Both the position numbers and the translations under genes were made by a program. Shown here piece by piece: positions 1-6,025 of a DNA stretch of 15,566 nucleotides. Source of the stretch: Paracoccaceae bacterium (lineage in GTDB: Bacteria > Pseudomonadota > Alphaproteobacteria > Rhodobacterales > Rhodobacteraceae). The notes below the pieces were generated by a model that worked only from the letters and a program-made list of their open reading frames with translations, did no database searches and was not told the origin of the DNA. Position 1 is the first letter of the stretch. Each line of letters opens with the position of its first letter. The stretch covers positions 1 through 15,566 of the forward strand of contig SKUV01000076.1 in assembly GCA_007129775.1 (NCBI GenBank), in the 5' to 3' direction.

Positions 1-610
1 AGGACGCGCCGCCCGGCGGGGTGATCTGCCCGGGCCCGTCCGGCTTGCCATCGGCGAAGCCGCCGGAATAGACCAGACCATTGCGGGCAAACCATTGGCC
101 CGCCCCGTGGGCGCGCCCGGCGACAAAGGCGCCCTCGTAACGCTGCCCCTCGGGGTCGCGCAGCGTCACCTGCCCGTGCGGGGCACCATCGGCCCATTGC
201 CCGGTGATCATCGTGCCGTCGCGGTAGCGCAGCGTGCCGCTGCCGTGGAACTGGCCGGCCCGCATCGTGCCCACATAGCGGTGATGCAGCGCCCTGCGGT
301 CATAGCGGGCGGCGCCGGGCACGTGCCAACTCAGCGTGCCCTCGCCCGTCGCCTTGCCGGTCGCCGGGTCGATCCCCGGCCAGTTGCCCGGCGCGGGAGT
401 CCATGTGAAATCGAGCTTCAACTCTGGGTGCGGGTCGAACACGGTGACCATCCGGCGAGTCACGTTGCGACCCTGTGGGTCGTAAAGCACATGCAGCCGC
501 TGCTGCTGGGTTTCGGCCTGCGGCCCGGTGACATGCTGCCCGGTGGCGGGCAATGCGGCGGCAAAGACAAAGGCGGCCGTGACACAGCCGGAAATGCGCC
601 CGCGACTCAT
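1..610 (-). CDS. Exported MORN-repeat protein, 3' end cut by window edge
   Basis: The frame is open from an ATG at 608-610 to the window edge, so the first 203 residues are visible and the C-terminus is missing. Residues 1-24 look like a Sec signal peptide: a basic MSRGR start, a hydrophobic stretch with VFAAALPA, then a likely cut near ATG-Q. From about residue 112 there are four MORN repeats of roughly 20-23 residues: YVGTMRAGQFHGSGTLRY, ITGQWADGAPHGQVTL, YEGAFVAGRAHGAGQW and YSGGFADGKPDGPGQI. A degenerate copy (TGEGTLSW) may lie near residue 88. MORN repeats form beta-hairpin rods and usually bind proteins or lipids; the actual partner is unknown. A good ribosome-binding site, GGAGGG at 618-623, lies 7 nt before the start. 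The gene is divergent from rfbD across 133 nt. The signal peptide suggests a periplasmic or surface location (inference). Confidence 0.8.
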   Translation of the reverse strand, partial: MSRGRISGCVTAAFVFAAALPATGQHVTGPQAETQQQRLHVLYDPQGRNVTRRMVTVFDPHPELKLDFTWTPAPGNWPGIDPATGKATGEGTLSWHVPGAARYDRRALHHRYVGTMRAGQFHGSGTLRYRDGTMITGQWADGAPHGQVTLRDPEGQRYEGAFVAGRAHGAGQWFARNGLVYSGGFADGKPDGPGQITPPGGAS

Positions 611-743
611 CGAATGGCCCTCCGTGATCAGATGCAAAAGGCTAGGCCGTTTTCGATGCTCTCGCCAGTTTCTTTGTTGCGATCCGGCGTGAGTGCTGGC
701 GCTGATCGGCCAAAACCTTATGCTGACAGGCGAGGGGGACGCG
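611..743. promoter_or_regulatory. Divergent intergenic region, MORN gene / rfbD
   Basis: These 133 nt separate two divergent starts and should hold both promoters. The MORN side has a clear ribosome-binding site (618-623). The rfbD side has GAGGGGG at about 732-738, 5-6 nt before its ATG. I could not find a convincing -35/-10 pair for either direction. The best -10-like sequences are TAGCCT toward the MORN gene and TTATGC toward rfbD, each without a good -35. Confidence 0.4.
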
Positions 744-1631
744 ATGAAACTGCTGATGTTCGGCAAGACCGGGCAGGTTGCCACAGCCCTGCAAGCCTGC
801 TGCCCGCCGGGCTGGCACCTGATCGCGCTTGATCGCGCGGCCGCCGATCTGGCCGACCCCGAAGCTTGCGCGGCGCTGATCGCCGGCGCGGATGCCGATG
901 TGGTGATCAATGCCGCCGCATACACCGCCGTTGACCGCGCCGAAGAACAAGAGGCCCTGGCCCGACGCATAAATGGCGATGCGCCCGGCGCGATGGCCCG
1001 GGCCGCGGCCCGCAAGGGCATCGGCCTTGTGCATCTGTCCACCGACTATGTCTTTGACGGCTCCGGAACCCGGGGCTGGCAGCCGGAGGACCCGGTTGCG
1101 CCGCTCAATGCCTATGGGCGCAGCAAGGCGCTGGGGGAAGTGCGGGTCATGGCCGCCGGCGGGCCGGGGACGGTGGTGATCCGGGTCTCTTCGGTCTTTT
1201 CGGCGACGGGCGGCAACTTCGTGCGCACGATGCTGCGGCTCGCGGAAACCCGGGACCAGGTGCAGGTGGTGGCCGATCAGGTCAGCGGGCCGACGGCCGC
1301 AAAGGATGTCGCGCGGATGATCCTGACGCTGCTGCCGATGCTCTCCTCCGCCGCGAAGCCGCCCTTCATCGCCCATTACGCGGGCCGGCCGGATGTCAGC
1401 TGGGCCGGCTTCGCGCGCGAGATATTCCGGCAGGCCGGCCACGATGTGGAGGTGGAGGAAATCCCCTCGGTCGCATGGCCGACGCCGGCGCGGCGGCCCC
1501 TGAACGCGCGGCTCGATTGCAGCCTGCTGGCCGCGCGTTTCGGCATTCCCCGGCCGGACTGGCGCGATGGCCTCGCCGAGACGCTTGCGGACCTCGGCAT
1601 CCAGCCGGGGCGATCCGGCACCGCGGGCTGA
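744..1631 (+). CDS. rfbD: dTDP-4-dehydrorhamnose reductase
   Basis: This 295-aa short-chain dehydrogenase/reductase should carry out the last step of dTDP-L-rhamnose synthesis, the NAD(P)H reduction of dTDP-4-dehydro-L-rhamnose. RfbD features in order are: the nucleotide-binding loop GKTGQ (7-11), NAAAYTAVDRAE (56-67), STDYVFDG (99-106) with the Thr/Asp of the active site, YGRSK (124-128) with the catalytic Tyr/Lys pair, and the C-terminal RRPLNARLD signature (250-258) that contacts the sugar nucleotide. The length fits the family (about 285-300). An in-frame ATG exists at 693, but the ATG at 744 is preferred: it begins directly with MKLLMFGKTGQ and follows a GAGGGGG ribosome-binding site. 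The rfbA, rfbB and rfbC partners are not in the window. Rhamnose is a common O-antigen or exopolysaccharide sugar, which fits the convergent polysaccharide co-polymerase next door. Confidence 0.93.
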   Translation: MKLLMFGKTGQVATALQACCPPGWHLIALDRAAADLADPEACAALIAGADADVVINAAAYTAVDRAEEQEALARRINGDAPGAMARAAARKGIGLVHLSTDYVFDGSGTRGWQPEDPVAPLNAYGRSKALGEVRVMAAGGPGTVVIRVSSVFSATGGNFVRTMLRLAETRDQVQVVADQVSGPTAAKDVARMILTLLPMLSSAAKPPFIAHYAGRPDVSWAGFAREIFRQAGHDVEVEEIPSVAWPTPARRPLNARLDCSLLAARFGIPRPDWRDGLAETLADLGIQPGRSGTAG

Positions 1632-1648
1632 GCGGGGCCTGGCCCCGC
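1632..1648. terminator. Hairpin between convergent rfbD and BY-kinase gene
   Basis: A perfect inverted repeat, GCGGGGC-CTG-GCCCCGC, starts right after the rfbD stop codon and ends 6 nt before the stop of the convergent BY-kinase gene (1655). Only 23 nt separate the two stops, so the hairpin could serve both transcripts. No T-tract follows on either strand, so it is a weak intrinsic terminator at best. It may instead block 3' exonucleases or act with Rho. Confidence 0.4.
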
Positions 1649-1654
1649 CGGGGC

Positions 1655-3835
1655 TCAGGCCTCGCTGCCGTAGTAATCCATATAGCGGCCCTTGTAGTAA
1701 TAGCCCTGACGGCGCGGCCGCACCTCGTGGCTGAGAAGGCCGACAAAGCGGGCACCGGGCGCCATGGTTTCCTGCAACTGCGTCGCAGCGCTGCGCGCCT
1801 CGGTCTGGGTGGTCGAGGCATGGCGCACGACCTGAATCACGAGATCGGCGTATTGCGACAGATAGCGGGCGTCCACGACGGGCAGAACCGGCGGCGAGTC
1901 GATCACGATATAGTCGAAACGCTCGCGCGCGGCCTTGAGCAGCGAGGCAAAGGTCTGGCTGCCCAATAGCTGGTCGGTCGGCTCGTTGCTGCGCCCGCCC
2001 CCGGTGATCACCGTGAGCGACGTCAGCGGGTCCTGCACCGGCTGGATCGCTTCGGATTCGGATGACGTTTCGCCACGCAGATAGCTGAGAAGCCCCACCT
2101 CGCTGCTGACCCCGAGATAGCTGTGCAGGGATGGCCGGCGCATGTCGGCGTCGATCAGAAGCGTGGGATGCCCGGCGAGCGCATAGGTCCTTGCGAGCGC
2201 CAGCGCGGTGGTGGACTTGCCCTCGGCCGGAAGCGCGGAGCCTACGAGGATGATGCGCCCGCCCTCTTCCCTCTTCGGTATGTCGCGAAGGGCAAGGTCG
2301 ATCGCCGATCGCATTCGTCGGAAGGTCTCGGCATAGGGCGAGAGGGGCGCGGTGGCGATCTGGTCGGCAACGACCAGCTGATCCTTGCGCAAGTCCTGCA
2401 GCGGGATCGTCGTGGGCACCTCGGCACCGAGAACGTTGCTCAACTGGCTCGCCGATGTGATGCCGCCGATATAATATTCGTTCAGAAAGGCGAGACCGAT
2501 CCCCAGACCAAGGGCGGCAACCAGCGCCAGCGCGAGGATCTGCCGTCGGTTCGGCGCCGAAGCATTGCGCGGCGGCATCGCTTCGGAAACGATCCGGGCA
2601 TCGGCGACCTGAAGGTTCACGAGTGCACCGAAATCCTGCACGCGCGCCAGAAGCGTCTGATACTGGTTGCGCGAAACGTTGACACGCTGCTGAAGCCCGA
2701 ACAGTTCCGACAGCACCGCCGAGGACAGATCGCCCTGAAGCAGGTTGTCACGCAAGGAGTCGCGCGCCTCGCCCTCCATCGCGCTGAGGCGGACAAGTTC
2801 GGCCTCCAGCCCGCCCAGCGCCTCTCGGGACTGGCGGGCGATGTCTTCCTCGATATCGGCAAGCGCGCCGCGCAGGTCGATCGCCTCGGCCGACCCTGCG
2901 GCAGCCCCTGCAAGGCGGCGTTCCAGCGCCCTGCGCTGGCGTTCCAGTTCCGATACGGCAGCATCGCCGAGGCGCGCGCTGACCGTTTCCCAATCGCCCG
3001 CGGCAAGGGCCACCTGAATCTCGTCGATCCGGCCCTGATTCGCACGTTGGCCGGCCTGCGCTTCTTCCAGTTGCTGGCGCAGACGGGCAACGGCGACATT
3101 GCCGCTTTCGGCTTCCAGCCGCGCGAGGTTGTTCTCGATGAAATCGTTGAGTGCGTTCTCGGCTGCGGACAGATCCGAACGCGCGGTGTCAAGCTGGCGG
3201 CTGAGAATGTCGCGCGAGGCAATCGTCGAGGCCGTCTTGCTGCTCAACTGCCGCTCAATGTAGATCCGGGCGGTGGCATTGGCCAGACGCGCGGCGTTGG
3301 TCGGGCTTTCGGAATCGACCGAAATCGCGATCAGAAAGGTAGAGCCGCGGCGGCGGATATCGGTGGCCGTTTGCAGCCTGCGGACGGTGCTCTGCACCAG
3401 CGCGTCGCCTTCGGCGGCACGATCCTGCACCGAAAGCCCCAAGGCCCTGCGCAAACCGGCCTGGCTCAGATTCAGCCCGACGGCCGTTCCGATCCGTTCC
3501 AGAAGGCCCATACGCGGTCCGAATTCGGGATCGAGAAAGAGCTCCTCCTCCACCACGACCGCGAGCGCCGTGGCCTGCGAACGCAGTATCTCCACCTCGC
3601 TCTCAACCCGGGAATTGATCACCGCGGATTGGGTCGAACCCTGATTGGAATTGTCCAGAAGGCTCTGCCCGCCGGTTTCGATCTGCACGAGAGTCGTGGC
3701 CCGGTAGATCGGCGTCGCCGTCAGCACATAAGCCAGCGCCGCACCCACGATCAGCACGACGGTCAAAAAGATAAGCCGCCGTTGACGCCGCAAAATCGCT
3801 ACGACTTCACGCAGATCAATATCAACTTCCTGCAC
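1655..3835 (-). CDS. Polysaccharide co-polymerase with fused BY-kinase domain (Wzc/ExoP type)
   Basis: This 726-aa inner-membrane protein should control chain length and export of an exopolysaccharide or capsule while autophosphorylating on tyrosines. The Wzz-type N-terminus has a transmembrane helix at about 20-40. A large periplasmic part follows with long heptad-like helices (about 200-400), then a PPRNASAPNR segment and a second transmembrane helix (432-451). The cytoplasmic kinase has the EX2RX2R oligomerisation motif (E503, R506, R509), Walker A SALPAEGKST (533-542), Walker A' LLIDADMRRP (559-568) and Walker B DYIVIDSPP (641-649). The C-terminal tyrosine cluster comprises Y712, Y713, Y714, Y718, Y721 and Y722. 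The start is GTG at 3833-3835, 7 nt after AAGGAG (3843-3848). In E. coli Wzc and related BY-kinases the cluster is phosphorylated between subunits and cycling of that state is needed for polymer export. The sugar made here is unknown, though rhamnose is suggested by rfbD next door. Confidence 0.93.
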   Translation of the reverse strand: MQEVDIDLREVVAILRRQRRLIFLTVVLIVGAALAYVLTATPIYRATTLVQIETGGQSLLDNSNQGSTQSAVINSRVESEVEILRSQATALAVVVEEELFLDPEFGPRMGLLERIGTAVGLNLSQAGLRRALGLSVQDRAAEGDALVQSTVRRLQTATDIRRRGSTFLIAISVDSESPTNAARLANATARIYIERQLSSKTASTIASRDILSRQLDTARSDLSAAENALNDFIENNLARLEAESGNVAVARLRQQLEEAQAGQRANQGRIDEIQVALAAGDWETVSARLGDAAVSELERQRRALERRLAGAAAGSAEAIDLRGALADIEEDIARQSREALGGLEAELVRLSAMEGEARDSLRDNLLQGDLSSAVLSELFGLQQRVNVSRNQYQTLLARVQDFGALVNLQVADARIVSEAMPPRNASAPNRRQILALALVAALGLGIGLAFLNEYYIGGITSASQLSNVLGAEVPTTIPLQDLRKDQLVVADQIATAPLSPYAETFRRMRSAIDLALRDIPKREEGGRIILVGSALPAEGKSTTALALARTYALAGHPTLLIDADMRRPSLHSYLGVSSEVGLLSYLRGETSSESEAIQPVQDPLTSLTVITGGGRSNEPTDQLLGSQTFASLLKAARERFDYIVIDSPPVLPVVDARYLSQYADLVIQVVRHASTTQTEARSAATQLQETMAPGARFVGLLSHEVRPRRQGYYYKGRYMDYYGSEA

Positions 3836-3931
3836 CCAAGCACTCCTTGAAATTCAGAGGCACCCGTTACCCCGGATAGGGCAAAATGCCCATGCATAAA
3901 AGGCATGCCCGCACCACAATTCCAACCCACA

Positions 3932-3950
3932 GCGCCCCGCCCGGGGGCGC
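3932..3950 (-). terminator. Hairpin downstream of the phosphatase gene
   Basis: GCGCCCC-GCCCG-GGGGCGC is a perfect 7-bp stem with a 5-nt loop, starting 12 nt past the stop of the minus-strand phosphatase gene. The sequence after it in the minus direction is not T-rich, so termination may be partial. The 127-nt gap up to the BY-kinase gene (3836-3962) also has a TTTTAT element (about 3896-3901) that could be a -10, and ATGCCC repeated near 3886 and 3905. I could not define a firm promoter there. Confidence 0.4.
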
Positions 3951-3962
3951 CCCGCATGTTCG

Positions 3963-4748
3963 TCAGGCGTCCGACACGTCCAGCAACAGCGGGGGCGCAT
4001 CGGTCAATAGCCGCACCGCACTCAGTCGACCGGTGACATAGGCACCGGTATCAACCGCAATCCGGTGTTTCGTAAATACAACCTTCTCCACGATCGTGTG
4101 ACCATGAACAACCGTCAGATCCGACGCCGGATCATCCGACGGCCCGCCCCACAAAAGCACCTCTTCGCGCTGGGCATCAAGCGGCCCCTCGTGGTCGAGC
4201 GCGGCATGGACAAGGGCATGGTGGCCAAAGACGATTCCATAGGGCAGCGCCTCCAGAAATTCGCGATGCGCCGGCGGAATACAGGTGTCGAGCATGAGCC
4301 GAAGCTGGCGCTCGGGCAGGTTGAAGCCATCATTGCCGGGCGGGCGCATGCCATAGCTCATCAGCGTCTCGTAGCCACCGAAATCAAGCCAGGATGACGT
4401 TCCGCGCGGTTTGTCCAGGAACCGCAGCATCATGTCTTCGTGGTTGCCGCGCAGGCACAGCCGCTCCACCCCGCGAGGGGGCGGCGCCAGCAGGTGGTCG
4501 ATCATGTCGGCGGTTTCCGGCCCGCGATCGACGATGTCGCCCAGCAGCACCAGACAGGCACGCCGCCCGATGCTGCGGGCATCCGCGACGATGCGCTCCT
4601 CCAGCCTTCGATAGAGCGAGGCGCAGCCGTGCACATCGCCGATGGCGTAAACCGCAACCCCGCCGTGGTCGCGCTGTTCCAGCGAAACGGTGTCCGCCAG
4701 CGGTGGCTTGCGGAAAAGACTGGTGAATCGTTTGAATACATCCGCCAT
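3963..4748 (-). CDS. PPP-family metallophosphoesterase (serine/threonine protein phosphatase-like)
   Basis: This 261-aa cytoplasmic phosphatase has the full two-metal signature of the PPP superfamily: GDVHG (37-41), GDIVDRG (70-76), GNHED (101-105), metal-ligand histidines around 177-181 (HALVH) and HGHT (215-218). This is the bacterial lambda-phosphatase/PrpA-like type, which removes phosphate from Ser/Thr and sometimes Tyr or His. Diadenosine tetraphosphatases share the fold, so the substrate is not fixed by sequence. The chosen ATG (4746-4748) has GGAA 8 nt upstream; an in-frame ATG at 4781 would add 11 residues without a clear ribosome-binding site. The gene lies 57 nt after an exported protein gene and 127 nt before the BY-kinase gene, all in the same direction. 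A role in reversing phosphorylation of that kinase or its targets is inference only. Confidence 0.88.
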   Translation of the reverse strand: MADVFKRFTSLFRKPPLADTVSLEQRDHGGVAVYAIGDVHGCASLYRRLEERIVADARSIGRRACLVLLGDIVDRGPETADMIDHLLAPPPRGVERLCLRGNHEDMMLRFLDKPRGTSSWLDFGGYETLMSYGMRPPGNDGFNLPERQLRLMLDTCIPPAHREFLEALPYGIVFGHHALVHAALDHEGPLDAQREEVLLWGGPSDDPASDLTVVHGHTIVEKVVFTKHRIAVDTGAYVTGRLSAVRLLTDAPPLLLDVSDA

Positions 4749-4805
4749 GGGCCAAGTTCCGGCTGGGTCACCCGCTGTCATCGGGCGACCGGGGGACCAC
4801 GCTGA

Positions 4806-5471
4806 TCAGAACGGCGCGTTTTGCGCCTGAATGGCGCGACGTACCAAAGCCACGAAATCGCGCTGCGCGTCGTTTGGCATAAGCGCCACCACGTCTTCGA
4901 TCGCCGGGCGCAGAGCCTCGTTGCGCGCGAAAATCTCTGCCACGATGGTACGCCCCCAGCGTTCCTCCAGCAGCAGCGCGACATCGCGCTGCCAGATCTC
5001 GTGGCCGAGCGGCGTCACACCTTCCAGATGCGGCGTTATCAGATTGACGCGGCGAGCCGCCAGCCAACCCTCGCGCGGGCCTGTCACCTGCGACAGGCGC
5101 AGACGCTCGACCATCATGTCGGGCTGGTCCAGATGCCGCGCGGATGCCGCGAGGACGAGTTGCGCCGACGAGGTTGTCGGTGCCCCGGCGAGGACCATGC
5201 GCGCCGATGCGGCGCAATTGGCCATCAGAGAATCCCGCACCGCGCCCGGCTGGAAGGCGAGCGCAGCGTCGGTTTGCGCCTCGTGACAGGCCAGCATCAC
5301 TGCACGGATCCCGCGCCAGCTTATCGGCCGGGGGGGCACATCGGCGGCGAGCTTTTCGATCACCCGAAAGGACGTGTCACGCACCGTCATCGCGGTGGCG
5401 TATTCGCGCTGAAACCCGAACGCCGCCGCAAGGGCGAGGAAAACTCCGAAAACACCTAGAAATATGCGCAT
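4806..5471 (-). CDS. Hypothetical exported or membrane-anchored protein, 221 aa
   Basis: I do not recognise a family. The N-terminus (MRIFLGVFGVFLALAAAFGF) is an uncleaved anchor or signal peptide, followed by about 200 residues rich in Ala, Arg and Leu that look all-helical. Two cysteines (C62, C86), in ACHEAQTDAA and LMANCAASAR, could form a disulfide if the domain is periplasmic. The pattern of paired short helices (for example SAQLVLAASARHLDQPDMM) recalls TPR-like packing, but no clear repeat is seen. Start: ATG at 5469-5471 with only a weak GGGA upstream. It lies 47 nt after another exported protein gene and 57 nt before the phosphatase, so the three probably form one transcription unit. 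Codon use matches its neighbours. Confidence 0.75.
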   Translation of the reverse strand: MRIFLGVFGVFLALAAAFGFQREYATAMTVRDTSFRVIEKLAADVPPRPISWRGIRAVMLACHEAQTDAALAFQPGAVRDSLMANCAASARMVLAGAPTTSSAQLVLAASARHLDQPDMMVERLRLSQVTGPREGWLAARRVNLITPHLEGVTPLGHEIWQRDVALLLEERWGRTIVAEIFARNEALRPAIEDVVALMPNDAQRDFVALVRRAIQAQNAPF

Positions 5472-5518
5472 TTTTGATCCCGGGTGGAATGAAGACAGCA
5501 GGCCTTGCGGCGCCCCGA

Positions 5519-5935
5519 TCAGCCGGGGCTGACATCAAGTGGGGGCAGATCGGCCTCCGTTTCCACGGCGCTGTCCAGTATGGTGCTGGCCGCGTTGGCG
5601 GTGGCCGCTCGCTGCTCGGTGTCCGAGACATTCTCGGCCACCGCGCCAAGAGCCTCCGAAAGCTCGGCCCGCACGGTCTGCGGCACTCCGGGGCTAACCT
5701 GCGCGGCAACCACAGCGGCGATCCGGCCCAGTTGCGCATCCAGCGCCGGGCCGGTCAGGCCGGACGCGCGCAGACGGTCGATATTCTGCCGGACGACGAA
5801 GGCGCAGGAAAACGCCGCGCCGGAGCAACTGGCAGCAATGAAATCGCGTTCGGTCGCCGTCAGGGCCGCTGCCCCGCCGGCAGGAACAAGGGCCGCCGCA
5901 AGGGCAAGTCCGAAAATCCTTGGCAAAAAAGTCAT
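5519..5935 (-). CDS. Hypothetical secreted protein, 138 aa
   Basis: I do not recognise a family. There is a clear Sec signal peptide: MTFLPR, a hydrophobic core, then a probable cut after the AAA near residue 24. The mature part is a small helical domain of about 110 residues with two cysteines (C37, C44 in CSGAAFSC) and many Ala, Thr and Glu. The start at 5933-5935 follows GAGGT by about 7 nt and gives an orthodox signal peptide. The frame is open upstream to 6001, but that extension would bury the signal peptide and overlap a candidate promoter. It appears to be the first gene of a minus-strand unit leading to the 221-aa exported protein and the phosphatase. Confidence 0.75.
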   Translation of the reverse strand: MTFLPRIFGLALAAALVPAGGAAALTATERDFIAASCSGAAFSCAFVVRQNIDRLRASGLTGPALDAQLGRIAAVVAAQVSPGVPQTVRAELSEALGAVAENVSDTEQRAATANAASTILDSAVETEADLPPLDVSPG

Positions 5936-5972
5936 CTTATTACCTCGCGAAAGAATAACGATCTTGGCGTTT

Positions 5973-6001
5973 GAAATACGCCCCTCCCCCGAGGAATTCA
6001 A
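5973..6001 (-). promoter_or_regulatory. Candidate sigma70 promoter for the exported protein/phosphatase unit
   Basis: On the minus strand TTGAAT (5996-6001) is followed after 17 nt by TATTTC (5973-5978). This predicts a transcript starting about 30 nt before the ATG at 5935 and supports that start. The match is fair, not strong. The element lies in the 90-nt gap after gyrB, where I see no convincing terminator. A short GCCTGA/TCAGGC stem overlaps the gyrB stop, so read-through from gyrB is possible. Confidence 0.4.
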
Positions 6002-6025
6002 CGCTGCCTGTTCAGCCTGACGGGA

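Noticed and set aside
2123..3850. Long plus-strand open frame (575 codons) opposite the BY-kinase gene
   Set aside because: It mirrors the codon structure of the kinase gene in G+C-rich DNA, has no recognisable domain, and its composition (Arg, Gln, His, Gly) is that of an antisense frame.
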